The translations under genes and the position numbers were made by a program. Source: Mucilaginibacter_A sp965201005 (lineage in GTDB: Bacteria > Bacteroidota > Bacteroidia > Sphingobacteriales > Sphingobacteriaceae). Taken from it: DNA of 64,000 nt. Of this stretch, positions 41,264 to 50,008 are shown in pieces; positions within the stretch are counted from its first letter, which is position 1; every line of letters starts with the position of its first letter. The notes under the pieces are model-generated. The model did not search any database. It worked only from the letters and a program-made list of their open reading frames with translations, and was not told the DNA's origin. Location: assembly GCF_965201005.1 (NCBI RefSeq), contig NZ_OZ241747.1:3410001-3474000 (forward strand), written 5' to 3'.

Positions 41264-42769
41264 ATGCCAAACGTTGGAAAAATAGTACAAATTATCGGTC
41301 CTGTAGTTGACGTAAGTTTTGCGGATGACGCGCACCTGCCAAAAATATTTGATGCGCTGGAAATTACTAAAGACAACGGACAAAAAGTTGTTTTAGAAGT
41401 TCAGCAGCATTTGGGGGAAGACCGGGTAAGGACAATTGCTATGGATTCTACCGATGGTTTGTTGCGCGGAATGCCGGTTAGCGATACCAACTCGCCAATC
41501 AAAATGCCTGTTGGCGATCAGATAAAAGGCCGCTTGTTCAATGTTGTGGGCGAGGCGATTGATGGGATAAACAAAATAGACAATTCACAGGGTTCACCGA
41601 TCCATAAAGCACCGCCGCGTTTTGATGAGTTATCAACAGAAACGGAAGTTTTATTTACCGGGATCAAAGTAATCGATTTGCTGGCCCCTTATACCAAAGG
41701 CGGCAAAATTGGTTTGTTTGGTGGTGCCGGTGTTGGTAAAACCGTGTTGATCATGGAGTTAGTCAACAATATTGCCAAAGCTTACGCCGGTTTATCTGTT
41801 TTTGCCGGTGTTGGCGAGCGTACCCGCGAAGGAAATGATTTACTGCGCGAGTTTATCGAATCCGGCGTTATTAATTACGGTGATGCTTTTTTACACTCTA
41901 TGGAAAAAGGCGATTGGGATTTGCCTTCCGTAGATAAAGAAAAACTGAAAGAATCTAAAGCAACCCTGGTTTTCGGGCAAATGAACGAGCCTCCGGGCGC
42001 GCGTGCACGTGTGGCCTTATCCGGTTTAACGGTTGCAGAATATTTTCGCGATGGTGATGGCGAAGGTCAGGGAAAAGATATTTTGTTCTTCGTAGATAAC
42101 ATTTTCCGATTTACACAAGCCGGTGCAGAATTATCCGCTTTGTTAGGCCGTATGCCATCTGCAGTAGGCTATCAACCAACGCTGGCCACAGAAATGGGCT
42201 TGATGCAGGAACGCATTACTTCTACCAAACGTGGTTCAATCACTTCTGTACAAGCAGTTTACGTACCTGCGGATGATTTGACGGATCCGGCTCCGGCAAC
42301 TACTTTTGCCCACTTGGATGCCACAACTTCCCTATCCCGCAAAATTGCAGAATTAGGTATTTATCCGGCTGTGGACCCTTTGGATTCTACTTCCCGTATT
42401 TTAAGTGCTTCTGTTCTGGGCAATGAACATTATAATACTGCCCAACGTGTAAAAGAAACTTTGCAGCGTTACAAAGAATTGCAGGATATTATCGCCATTT
42501 TAGGTATGGACGAATTGTCTGAAGAAGATAAACTGACCGTTTCCCGCGCCCGCCGTGTGCAGCGTTTCCTATCTCAGCCTTTTCACGTGGCCGAACAATT
42601 TACCGGGCTAAAAGGAGTATTGGTTGATATTAAAGAAACCATCAAAGGCTTCAACATGATTATGGACGGTGAAGTGGACGAATATCCCGAAGGTGCTTTT
42701 AATTTGGTTGGAAGCATTGAAGAAGCTATCGAAAAAGGTAAAAAATTATTAGTTGAAGCAAATGACTAA
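41264..42769 (+). CDS. atpD: F1 ATP synthase subunit beta
   Basis: AtpD is the catalytic subunit of F-type ATP synthase at the inner membrane. Start 'MPNVGKIVQIIGPVVDV', Walker A 'GGAGVGKTVL', 'GVGERTREGNDL' and 'FVDNIFRFTQAG' are diagnostic. Length 501 is normal. Only atpC follows, so the beta/epsilon genes are separated from the rest of the complex, as is common in Bacteroidota. The start at 41264 removes a 16-residue upstream extension. Confidence 0.98.
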   Translation: MPNVGKIVQIIGPVVDVSFADDAHLPKIFDALEITKDNGQKVVLEVQQHLGEDRVRTIAMDSTDGLLRGMPVSDTNSPIKMPVGDQIKGRLFNVVGEAIDGINKIDNSQGSPIHKAPPRFDELSTETEVLFTGIKVIDLLAPYTKGGKIGLFGGAGVGKTVLIMELVNNIAKAYAGLSVFAGVGERTREGNDLLREFIESGVINYGDAFLHSMEKGDWDLPSVDKEKLKESKATLVFGQMNEPPGARARVALSGLTVAEYFRDGDGEGQGKDILFFVDNIFRFTQAGAELSALLGRMPSAVGYQPTLATEMGLMQERITSTKRGSITSVQAVYVPADDLTDPAPATTFAHLDATTSLSRKIAELGIYPAVDPLDSTSRILSASVLGNEHYNTAQRVKETLQRYKELQDIIAILGMDELSEEDKLTVSRARRVQRFLSQPFHVAEQFTGLKGVLVDIKETIKGFNMIMDGEVDEYPEGAFNLVGSIEEAIEKGKKLLVEAND

Positions 42770-42773
42770 CCGG

Positions 42774-42838
42774 TTTGAGGTATGGGGTTAGAGCATTTTT
42801 GACCTTAAATCCTTCACCCCAAGTCCCTCATCTCAGAA
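42774..42838. repeat. Imperfect inverted repeat between atpD and atpC
   Basis: TTGAGGTATGGGGTTAGAG and CCTTCACCCCAAGTCCCTCA can pair imperfectly. This is another interspersed repeat type and occupies the whole atpD/atpC gap. Confidence 0.35.
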
Positions 42839-42842
42839 CTAT

Positions 42843-43103
42843 ATGACTTTAGAAATCATCACACCTGACAAAAAATTTTTTGAAGGAGAAATTGCATCAG
42901 TTATTGTTCCGGGCACGATTGGTTCGTTTGAAGTTTTGAACAATCACGCGCCTATTATTTCTACATTAGAACATGGCAAGATTGTAGTCCACACCGGTTC
43001 CAGTATTAAATCGCAAACTTTTTTTATCAAAGGTGGCGTGATTGAAGTGCTTGACAATAAAGTAATGCTATTGGCCGAAGGTGTGGAATCAATGGCAGAA
43101 TAG
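42843..43103 (+). CDS. atpC: F1 ATP synthase subunit epsilon
   Basis: The 86-residue protein is only the N-terminal beta-sandwich domain ('MTLEIITPDKKFFEGE', 'GSFEVLNNHAPIIS', 'FFIKGGVIEVLDNKV'). The inhibitory C-terminal helices of longer epsilon subunits are missing, which is typical of the short Bacteroidota form. It is cotranscribed with atpD and ends at a terminator. Its TAG stop runs into a GATACTTCTTTTA motif. Confidence 0.93.
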   Translation: MTLEIITPDKKFFEGEIASVIVPGTIGSFEVLNNHAPIISTLEHGKIVVHTGSSIKSQTFFIKGGVIEVLDNKVMLLAEGVESMAE

Positions 43104-43128
43104 ATACTTCTTTTATCGATATAAAACC
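43103..43128 (+). repeat. Dispersed-motif copy after atpC
   Basis: GATACTTCTTTTATCGATAT starts at the last base of the atpC stop and runs into the terminator. Confidence 0.6.
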
Positions 43129-43152
43129 TGGCTTATTGCCGGGTTTTTTTTT
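43123..43152 (+). terminator. Intrinsic terminator after atpC
   Basis: AAAACCTGGC, TTATT loop and GCCGGGTTTT form a stem followed by a T run. Confidence 0.8.
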
Positions 43153-43451
43153 GCCATTTTTTTAAACAGTTTTTTTCGCAAGTGATGAAATTTGGGCAGA
43201 AAAGTGATCGCTAACGTTATTTAGCAAAAATCTATACTAAATACCAGATTGAGTTTTGGTATAGTAGAACACAATTATAATTTTACATTTTAATAATTTT
43301 AAGAAATTAAATTTTTATTTCTACCTATTAAAAAGAATAAAATATTTTTTTATTTTATTAAAATTAGTATTGGTAAACATCAGGCAAGTATTTACCTTAC
43401 AAATAGTCAATAAAGCAACAAAAGCAGTGATTATAGTTTACAACTGGCTTA
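43153..43451 (+). promoter_or_regulatory. AT-rich leader of the ilv-leu cluster
   Basis: About 300 bp without an ORF of note. ATACCA (43242-43247) and TGGTAT (43258-43263) form a short inverted repeat. The 43280-43380 stretch is almost pure A/T. I see no leucine- or isoleucine-rich leader peptide, T-box or clear TAnnTTTG box, so the mode of regulation is open. Confidence 0.4.
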
Positions 43452-45152
43452 ATGGAAAATATAGAAATAACAGCGGGGATACTTAACAAATACAGCAAAA
43501 CTTTTACCCAAGATCCAACGCAACCGGCGGCGCAGGCCATGCTTTACGGGATTGGGCTGACGGACGACGACATGCAAAAAGCGCAGGTTGGCGTGGCCAG
43601 CATGGGTTACGACGGCAATACCTGCAACATGCACCTGAACGACCTTGCCCAAATTGTAAAAGAAGGCATCTGGCAGGAAAATTTGGTTGGTTTGATTTTT
43701 AATACAATTGGCGTAAGCGATGGCATGAGCAACGGCACCGACGGAATGCGTTATTCCTTGGTAAGCCGTGATATTATCGCAGATTCCATCGAAGCCGTTT
43801 GCGGGGCACAATATTACGATGCGTTGATCGCTCTGCCTGGCTGCGACAAAAACATGCCGGGTTCGATCATGGCGATGGGAAGATTGAACCGTCCTGCTAT
43901 TATGGTTTATGGCGGGACAATCAAACCCGGTCATTACAAAGGCGAAGATTTAAACATCATTTCTGCGTTTGAAGCGTTGGGAAAAAAGATTGCCGGACAA
44001 ATAAACGATTTCGATTTTAAGGAAATTATTAAAAATGCCTGCCCGGGCGCCGGTGCCTGCGGTGGGATTTACACAGCCAACACGATGGCTGCGGCAATCG
44101 AAGCTTTGGGCATGAGTTTGCCTTATTCTTCTTCTAATCCGGCAATCAGTCCGGAAAAAGATGCCGAATGTTTGGCTGCTGGCAAAGCGATTAAGCTTTT
44201 GCTCGAAAAAGACATCAAGCCAAGCGACATCATGACGCGTAAAGCATTTGAAAATGCCATCGTGCTAATCATGGTTTTGGGCGGATCAACCAATGCCGTT
44301 TTACACTTGATCGCGATGGCCAAAAGTGTGGATGTACCATTAACTCAGGACGATTTTCAAACCATCAGCAATAAAATCCCGGTTTTGGCAGATATGAAAC
44401 CGAGCGGAAAATACATGATGGAAGATTTGCATAAAGTTGGCGGCATACCTGCCGTGATGAAATATCTACTGAAAAAAGACTGGCTTAATGGCAATTGCTT
44501 AACCGTTACCGGAAAAACAATTGCAGAAAATTTGGCAGACGTGGCAGAAATCGATTTTGACACACAAAAAGTAATACTTCCGGCAGAAAACCCGATAAAA
44601 AAAACCGGCCATTTGCAGATTATTTATGGAAACCTGGCAGAAGGTGGCAGCGTGGCAAAAATTACCGGTAAAGAAGGCGAACGTTTTGAAGGGCCGGCAC
44701 GCGTTTTTGATGGTGAGTTTGAACTGATCCACGGCATCCAAAGCGGTAAGGTTAAACCCGGCGACGTAGTAGTGATCAGAAACGTCGGGCCAAAAGGAGC
44801 TCCGGGCATGCCGGAAATGCTGAAACCCACTTCGGCCATTTTTGGTGCAGGTTTGGGAAGTAGCGTTGCCCTGATTACCGACGGCCGTTTTAGCGGCGGA
44901 ACTCACGGTTTTGTAGTTGGCCACATTACTCCTGAAGCTTTCGATGGCGGAACAATTGCTTTGGTAAAAGATGAAGACCGGATTGAAATCGATGCCATCA
45001 GCAGGACAATAAAACTGATGGTGCCCGAGGAAGAGATTGCCAACCGCCGTTCAAAATGGCGGCAACCGGCTTTAAAAGCAACAAAAGGCATTTTATATAA
45101 ATATGCCAAACAAGTATCTACCGCCGCCGAAGGTTGCGTAACCGATCAATGA
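43452..45152 (+). CDS. ilvD: Dihydroxy-acid dehydratase
   Basis: IlvD dehydrates dihydroxy-isovalerate and its homologue to the keto acids for valine and isoleucine, using an Fe-S cluster. The cluster Cys motifs 'LPGCDKNMPG' and 'CPGAGACGGIYTANTM' and the late 'SGGTHGFVVGHITPEA' are present. The 566 residues are normal. It is the first gene of a cluster that contains a full set of branched-chain genes. Confidence 0.97.
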   Translation: MENIEITAGILNKYSKTFTQDPTQPAAQAMLYGIGLTDDDMQKAQVGVASMGYDGNTCNMHLNDLAQIVKEGIWQENLVGLIFNTIGVSDGMSNGTDGMRYSLVSRDIIADSIEAVCGAQYYDALIALPGCDKNMPGSIMAMGRLNRPAIMVYGGTIKPGHYKGEDLNIISAFEALGKKIAGQINDFDFKEIIKNACPGAGACGGIYTANTMAAAIEALGMSLPYSSSNPAISPEKDAECLAAGKAIKLLLEKDIKPSDIMTRKAFENAIVLIMVLGGSTNAVLHLIAMAKSVDVPLTQDDFQTISNKIPVLADMKPSGKYMMEDLHKVGGIPAVMKYLLKKDWLNGNCLTVTGKTIAENLADVAEIDFDTQKVILPAENPIKKTGHLQIIYGNLAEGGSVAKITGKEGERFEGPARVFDGEFELIHGIQSGKVKPGDVVVIRNVGPKGAPGMPEMLKPTSAIFGAGLGSSVALITDGRFSGGTHGFVVGHITPEAFDGGTIALVKDEDRIEIDAISRTIKLMVPEEEIANRRSKWRQPALKATKGILYKYAKQVSTAAEGCVTDQ

Positions 45153-45157
45153 AAATA

Positions 45158-45176
45158 TACCGATAAAAGAAGCATT
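45158..45176 (-). repeat. Dispersed-motif copy between ilvD and ilvB
   Basis: TACCGATAAAAGAAGCATT lies 5 bases after the ilvD stop. It is in the middle of what looks like an operon, so it should not be an efficient terminator there. Confidence 0.65.
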
Positions 45177-45195
45177 CATTTCAAAACAAAATACG

Positions 45196-46935
45196 ATGGA
45201 AGTTGCCCAAGAAGAACTGTTGACCGCCCCGAAAAAAAAGGAAACCGTTGAGGTTTCCGGTTCTGTAGCATTATTGGAAGGCTTGATTGCCGAAGGTGTG
45301 GATACCATTTTTGGTTATCCGGGCGGCGCGATCATGCCGATTTACGATGCGCTTTACGATTATAAGGAAAAGCTGAACCATATTTTGGTGCGCCATGAAC
45401 AAGGTGGAATCCATGCTGGCCAGGGTTATGCGCGCTCATCAGGGAAAGTGGGCGTTGTATTTGCAACGAGCGGCCCTGGCGCAACTAATTTAATTACGGG
45501 ATTAGCTGATGCTCAGATAGATAGTACGCCATTGGTTTGTATCACCGGGCAGGTTTTTGCGCATTTGTTGGGAACGGACGCATTTCAGGAAACAGATGTG
45601 ATCAACATTACCACACCGGTCACCAAATGGAATTATCAGGTTACGGAAGCAGACCAAATCCCGGAAGTGCTGGCAAAAGCTTTCCACATTGCACGCAGCG
45701 GTCGCCCTGGCCCGGTTTTGATTGATATCACCAAAAATGCACAAATCCAAAAGTTTGATTTTGAAGGTTATGTAAAGTGCAACCACATCCGTAGTTACCG
45801 CCCAAAACCAATTGTCCGGAATGAATATGCTGAACAGGCTGCCGCACTCATCAACCAGGCAAAAAAACCTTTTGTAATTTGGGGACAAGGTGTGATCTTG
45901 GGAAAAGCGGAAAAAGAATTTCAGGCTTTTATTGAGAAAACAAATATTCCTGCTGCCTGGACTATTTTGGGCGCAAGCGCCATTCCTACAGACCACGAAT
46001 TAAATGTTGGGATGCTGGGCATGCACGGAAATTACGGCCCGAATGTGCTGACTAATGAATGTGATGTTTTGATTGCCATCGGGATGCGTTTTGATGACCG
46101 CGTGACCGGCCGGTTGGACAAGTATGCCAAACAAGCCAAGATCATCCATTTAGATATTGATCCGGCAGAGATCGACAAAAATGTACAAACTACCGTTCCC
46201 ATTTGGGGCGATTGTAAGGAAACGCTTCCCTTATTAATGAATTTATGCCATCAAAAGAAGCATCCGGAATGGTTGCAGGAATTTAAAAACTATCAGCAGC
46301 AGGAAAACGATGTTGTAATTAACAATGAACTACATCCGCAAACTGGCGAACTCACGATGGGCGAAGTGATTAATCAGTTGAACGAACTGACTAACGGCGA
46401 AGCGATTATTGTTACAGATGTTGGTCAGCATCAAATGGTTGCGTGCCGGTATGCAAAATTTAACCAAACGCGCAGCAATATTACAAGCGGTGGTTTGGGC
46501 ACGATGGGCTTTGCACTTCCGGCAGCAATTGGTGCCAAGTTTGGCGCGCAGGAACGCACGGTGGTTTCTGTGTCAGGAGATGGCGGTTTCCAGATGACGA
46601 TACAGGAACTGGGGACAATCATGCAATGCGGCATTGATATCAAAATGCTTATTTTAAACAACCGCTTTCTTGGAATGGTGAGGCAGTGGCAAGACATGTT
46701 CAACGAAAAGCGTTATTCTTTTGTAGATATACAAAGCCCTGATTTTGTGTCGGTTGCAGCTGCTTACCAAATTGCCGGAAAATGTATTTCTGAAAGAGAA
46801 AACCTACAATCTGCTTTGAAAGAAATGCTGGAACACAAAGGTTCTTATTTGCTGGAAGTAATGGTAACGAAGGAAAACAATGTTTTCCCAATGGTGCCGC
46901 AAGGTTGCAGTGTGAGTGAGATCAGGCTGAAATAA
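45196..46935 (+). CDS. ilvB: Acetolactate synthase large subunit
   Basis: This TPP- and FAD-dependent enzyme makes acetolactate or acetohydroxybutyrate. The catalytic Glu lies in 'VRHEQGGIHAGQGYAR'. The TPP motif spans 'SGDGGFQMTIQEL' to 'ILNNRFLGMVRQWQ'. The 579-residue size and C-terminus 'VPQGCSVSEIRLK' fit the anabolic form. It is cotranscribed with the regulatory subunit 20 bases downstream. Confidence 0.97.
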   Translation: MEVAQEELLTAPKKKETVEVSGSVALLEGLIAEGVDTIFGYPGGAIMPIYDALYDYKEKLNHILVRHEQGGIHAGQGYARSSGKVGVVFATSGPGATNLITGLADAQIDSTPLVCITGQVFAHLLGTDAFQETDVINITTPVTKWNYQVTEADQIPEVLAKAFHIARSGRPGPVLIDITKNAQIQKFDFEGYVKCNHIRSYRPKPIVRNEYAEQAAALINQAKKPFVIWGQGVILGKAEKEFQAFIEKTNIPAAWTILGASAIPTDHELNVGMLGMHGNYGPNVLTNECDVLIAIGMRFDDRVTGRLDKYAKQAKIIHLDIDPAEIDKNVQTTVPIWGDCKETLPLLMNLCHQKKHPEWLQEFKNYQQQENDVVINNELHPQTGELTMGEVINQLNELTNGEAIIVTDVGQHQMVACRYAKFNQTRSNITSGGLGTMGFALPAAIGAKFGAQERTVVSVSGDGGFQMTIQELGTIMQCGIDIKMLILNNRFLGMVRQWQDMFNEKRYSFVDIQSPDFVSVAAAYQIAGKCISERENLQSALKEMLEHKGSYLLEVMVTKENNVFPMVPQGCSVSEIRLK

Positions 46936-46955
46936 TCCACCTTAAAAACAGCAAA

Positions 46956-47576
46956 ATGAGCATACAACATTTAAGTGACATCATCACCGGAAAGCAGGAA
47001 TACAACATTACTGTTTACACGGAAAACCAGATCGGTTTGTTAAACCGGATCGCGATAATCTTTACGCGCCGAAAAATCAATATCGAAAGCCTGAACACAT
47101 CGCCTTCGGAAATCGACAGTATCCATCGTTTTGACATCGTTATTACCGAAACGGAAGATGTGGTACGAAAACTGTCAAGGCAAATTGAGAAGCAGGTAGA
47201 GGTTTTGAAGGTATATTATCATACTAACGAAGAAATTATCTGGCAGGAAATGGCTTTGTACAAAGTTCCTACAGATACGATTGCCGAAAAGGTTTTGGTG
47301 GAACGTTTGCTGCGCGAACATGGTGCCCGCGCGGTGGTCATCCGAAAAGATTATACCGTTTTTGAAACGACCGGCCATCGTACCGAAACCGAAAACTTGT
47401 TGAATGCCTTACAGCCTTACGGTTTGATCGAATTTGTGCGGAGTGCACGCATTGCGATCATCAAAAGCAGCGAAGGTTTTAACCGGAAATTGCGTGAATT
47501 TGAACAATTGGAGCCTGGCCAGGAAGTGATTGAAAACGAGTTTTTAAGTAACCGGGACAAGATTTTTACGATGTAG
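46956..47576 (+). CDS. ilvN: Acetolactate synthase small subunit
   Basis: A 206-residue regulatory subunit. The N-terminal ACT domain ('YNITVYTENQIGLLNRIAIIFTRR', 'INIESLNTSPSE') binds valine for feedback control. The C-terminal domain ('YKVPTDTIAEKVLVERLLREHGARAVVIRKDYTVFETTG') activates IlvB. It is longer than E. coli IlvN and closer to IlvH-type in layout. Confidence 0.95.
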   Translation: MSIQHLSDIITGKQEYNITVYTENQIGLLNRIAIIFTRRKINIESLNTSPSEIDSIHRFDIVITETEDVVRKLSRQIEKQVEVLKVYYHTNEEIIWQEMALYKVPTDTIAEKVLVERLLREHGARAVVIRKDYTVFETTGHRTETENLLNALQPYGLIEFVRSARIAIIKSSEGFNRKLREFEQLEPGQEVIENEFLSNRDKIFTM

Positions 47577-47621
47577 AAGACGGCTTTTAGTGTTTAACAA
47601 TCATCTCTTCAGCCCGACTAA

Positions 47622-47666
47622 ATGCTTCTTTTTATCAGATAAAAAAAGGTGTGCTAAAAGAAGCAT
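47622..47666. repeat. Dispersed-motif hairpin between ilvN and the VOC gene
   Basis: ATGCTTCTTTTTATC and GCTAAAAGAAGCAT form an 11-bp stem with a central TATCAGATAAAA region. It is possibly a partial terminator inside the cluster. Confidence 0.65.
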
Positions 47667-47697
47667 TGATGAAATAATATTCAGTTAGAAAAGTAAG

Positions 47698-48063
47698 ATG
47701 AAAGCGCAAAGTGTGATTCCTATCCTCCGAATATTTGATGAAGCAAAAGCTAAAGAATTTTATGTGGACTGGCTGGGTTTCAAAATCGACTGGGAACATC
47801 GGTTTGAAGAAAACTTCCCACTTTATATGCAGGTTTCTGCGGAAGGAATACAACTTCATTTAAGTGAGCATCACGGAGACGGAACGCCCGGAACGCAATT
47901 ACATATTTACTGTACGGGATTGAAAGAATTTCAGCAAAAATTAAATAACAAAAACTACAAATATGGCAAGCCCGGTTTGAAAGAAACATTTTACGATACC
48001 TGGAGCATGACCGTGCATGACCCATTTGGCAATCAGTTAATATTTGACGAACGGAAGATTTGA
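47698..48063 (+). CDS. Glyoxalase/VOC family protein
   Basis: A 121-residue VOC-fold protein of the bleomycin-resistance type: 'PILRIFDEAKAKEFYVDWLGFKIDWEHRF', 'GIQLHLSEHHGD', 'MTVHDPFGNQLIF'. Such proteins bind or detoxify small molecules. Resistance cannot be claimed from sequence. It separates ilvN from ilvC together with a methyltransferase, and has motif copies on both sides, as if inserted into the cluster. Confidence 0.85.
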   Translation: MKAQSVIPILRIFDEAKAKEFYVDWLGFKIDWEHRFEENFPLYMQVSAEGIQLHLSEHHGDGTPGTQLHIYCTGLKEFQQKLNNKNYKYGKPGLKETFYDTWSMTVHDPFGNQLIFDERKI

Positions 48064-48090
48064 GGTTTGAGGTAAAATTGAAATTAACAG

Positions 48091-48133
48091 ATACTGTTTT
48101 TATCGACCTAAAATTAGTGTGGTAAAAACAGCA
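48091..48133. repeat. Short dispersed element, CTGTTTTTA allele
   Basis: ATACTGTTTTTATCGACC and GGTAAAAACAGCAT are matched ends of the second allele around a short AT-rich centre (AAAATTAGTGT). Confidence 0.7.
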
Positions 48134-48141
48134 TAAATAGC

Positions 48142-48729
48142 ATGACAGAAATCGAAATAAAACAACCAAAGGCTTATGCAGCTATTAGTTTAGCAACTGA
48201 GGAACAAGGTTTTACAATGCCATCTGAGTTGCAAACCTGTTCTCTACTTTGCACGTTGGCCGCATCGAAACCCAATGGAAAATTCTTGGAATTGGGGACA
48301 GGAACAGGGCTTTCGACCGCTTGGATTTTACAAGGAATGGATGCAAAATCTAAGTTGGTTTCTGTTGACAATGATGTAGATGTGCAGGCAATTGCACAAA
48401 GATATTTAGGCGAAGATGAAAGGTTGGATTTGATTTGCATAGATGCCGGCGACTGGATCAAAAACAACTCTCAACATAAATTCAATTATATTTTTGCAGA
48501 TACTTGGGCGGGAAAGTATAATAACTTGGATGAAACTTTGGAGCTATTAGAAAGCGGAGGTTTTTACATAATTGATGATATGTTGCCTCAGCAAAACTGG
48601 CCTGAAGGACATGAAGAAAAAGCGTCGGACTTGATTAAATATTTAGAAAACCGATCAGACTTAAAACTAACAAAGCTTAATTGGGCTTCAGGAATTATAA
48701 TTGCAGTAAAACTTAATATCAATCTATAA
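48142..48729 (+). CDS. Class I SAM-dependent O-methyltransferase-like protein
   Basis: 195 residues with SAM motif I 'FLELGTGTGLSTAWIL', acidic motif 'VSVDNDVDV', 'FIFADTW'-like catalytic region and 'GGFYIIDDMLPQ'. It resembles catechol/caffeoyl-CoA O-methyltransferases. The substrate is unknown. It lies between the VOC gene and ilvC, and its codon choice looks more AT-rich than the ilv genes, which may reflect later acquisition. Confidence 0.8.
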   Translation: MTEIEIKQPKAYAAISLATEEQGFTMPSELQTCSLLCTLAASKPNGKFLELGTGTGLSTAWILQGMDAKSKLVSVDNDVDVQAIAQRYLGEDERLDLICIDAGDWIKNNSQHKFNYIFADTWAGKYNNLDETLELLESGGFYIIDDMLPQQNWPEGHEEKASDLIKYLENRSDLKLTKLNWASGIIIAVKLNINL

Positions 48730-48782
48730 ACCAAGCATCGATGTAACCAATAAAACCGGTGCAATCATAAACAACAAAAAAA

Positions 48783-49841
48783 ATGGCAAAACTAAATTTC
48801 GGTGGAACTGAAGAAAATGTAGTAACCCGCGAAGAATTTCCTTTATCAAAAGCGCAGGATATTTTGAAAAACGAAACTGTGGCGGTAATTGGTTACGGCG
48901 TGCAAGGTCCGGGGCAGGCGTTAAATCAAAAAGACAACGGGATCAACGTAATTGTTGGTCAGCGTAAAAATTCAAAATCATGGGATAAAGCCGTTCGCGA
49001 TGGTTTTGTGGAAGGCGAAACGCTTTTTGAGATTGAAGAAGCTTTAGAAAAAGGAACCATTATTTGCTACCTTTTAAGTGATGCAGCGCAAATTAAATTG
49101 TGGCCAACCGTTCAAAAACATTTAAAACCGGGCAAAGCTTTGTATTTCTCTCACGGTTTCGGGATTACGTTTAACGAACAAACCGGCATTATTCCGCCAA
49201 AAGATGTTGACGTGTTTTTAGTTGCGCCAAAGGGTTCTGGAACATCATTGCGTCGCATGTTTTTGCAGGGCCGCGGCTTAAATTCCAGCTACGCGATTTT
49301 CCAGGATGCAACCGGAAATGCGTTTAACCGGGTGATTGCTTTGGGAATTGCGGTTGGAAGCGGTTATCTGTTTGAAACCAACTTTAAAAAAGAAGTTTAT
49401 AGCGATCTGACCGGCGAACGCGGAACTTTGATGGGTTGTATCCAGGGAATTTTTGCTGCACAATATGATGTTTTACGCAGCAAAGGCCACTCTCCTTCCG
49501 AAGCTTTTAACGAAACGGTGGAAGAACTAACGCAATCTTTAATGCCTTTGGTTGCAGAGAACGGCATGGATTGGATGTATGCCAATTGCTCTACAACGGC
49601 ACAACGCGGCGCGCTGGATTGGTGGAAAAAATTTCGTGATGCAACCAAACCTGTTTTTGAAGAATTATATGAAAGCGTAGCAACAGGAAAAGAATCACAA
49701 CGCTCGATCGATTCTAACAGCCAGCCGGATTACCGCGAAAAACTGGATGCTGAATTAGCCGAATTACGAGAAAGCGAAATCTGGCAGGCTGGCAAAACAG
49801 TAAGAAGCTTACGCCCTGAAAATCAGGAAGTGGAAGCATAA
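48783..49841 (+). CDS. ilvC: Ketol-acid reductoisomerase
   Basis: IlvC performs the Mg- and NADPH-dependent alkyl shift and reduction in valine/isoleucine synthesis. The nucleotide motif 'VIGYGVQGPGQALNQKDNG' and phosphate-binding 'VGQRKNSKSW' are present. Metal ligands lie in 'DLTGERGTLMGCIQGIFAAQ' and 'EELTQSL'. At 352 residues it is the short (class I) form. It follows the methyltransferase by 53 bases. Confidence 0.96.
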   Translation: MAKLNFGGTEENVVTREEFPLSKAQDILKNETVAVIGYGVQGPGQALNQKDNGINVIVGQRKNSKSWDKAVRDGFVEGETLFEIEEALEKGTIICYLLSDAAQIKLWPTVQKHLKPGKALYFSHGFGITFNEQTGIIPPKDVDVFLVAPKGSGTSLRRMFLQGRGLNSSYAIFQDATGNAFNRVIALGIAVGSGYLFETNFKKEVYSDLTGERGTLMGCIQGIFAAQYDVLRSKGHSPSEAFNETVEELTQSLMPLVAENGMDWMYANCSTTAQRGALDWWKKFRDATKPVFEELYESVATGKESQRSIDSNSQPDYREKLDAELAELRESEIWQAGKTVRSLRPENQEVEA

Positions 49842-49852
49842 GAAGTTGCAAG

Positions 49853-49873
49853 TTTTAGGTCGATAAAAGAAGC
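49853..49873 (-). repeat. Dispersed-motif copy after ilvC
   Basis: TTTTAGGTCGATAAAAGAAG then CA lies 11 bases downstream of the ilvC stop. Confidence 0.6.
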
Positions 49874-49884
49874 AGTTCTTTAAA

Positions 49885-50008
49885 AGCCTCACCTAAATCC
49901 TCTCCAAAGGAGAGGACTTTCCTTAATGATGGAAATTAGACAATGGAAATAGAAAACAGCGATAGCTCAAACGCCTCCCTCCCTTTTGGGCCGGGCCGGG
50001 GTGGGGCT
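49885..50008. repeat. REP-like inverted repeat running into leuC
   Basis: AGCCTCACC with CCTCTCCAAAGGAGAGG (49885-49922) and CCTCCCTCCCTTTTGGG to GGTGGGGCT (49974-50008) are imperfect inverted arms. GC-rich 'GGTGGGGCT' palindromes are, from memory, common interspersed repeats in Bacteroidota. The right arm is translated as LeuC residues 11-22. Confidence 0.55.
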
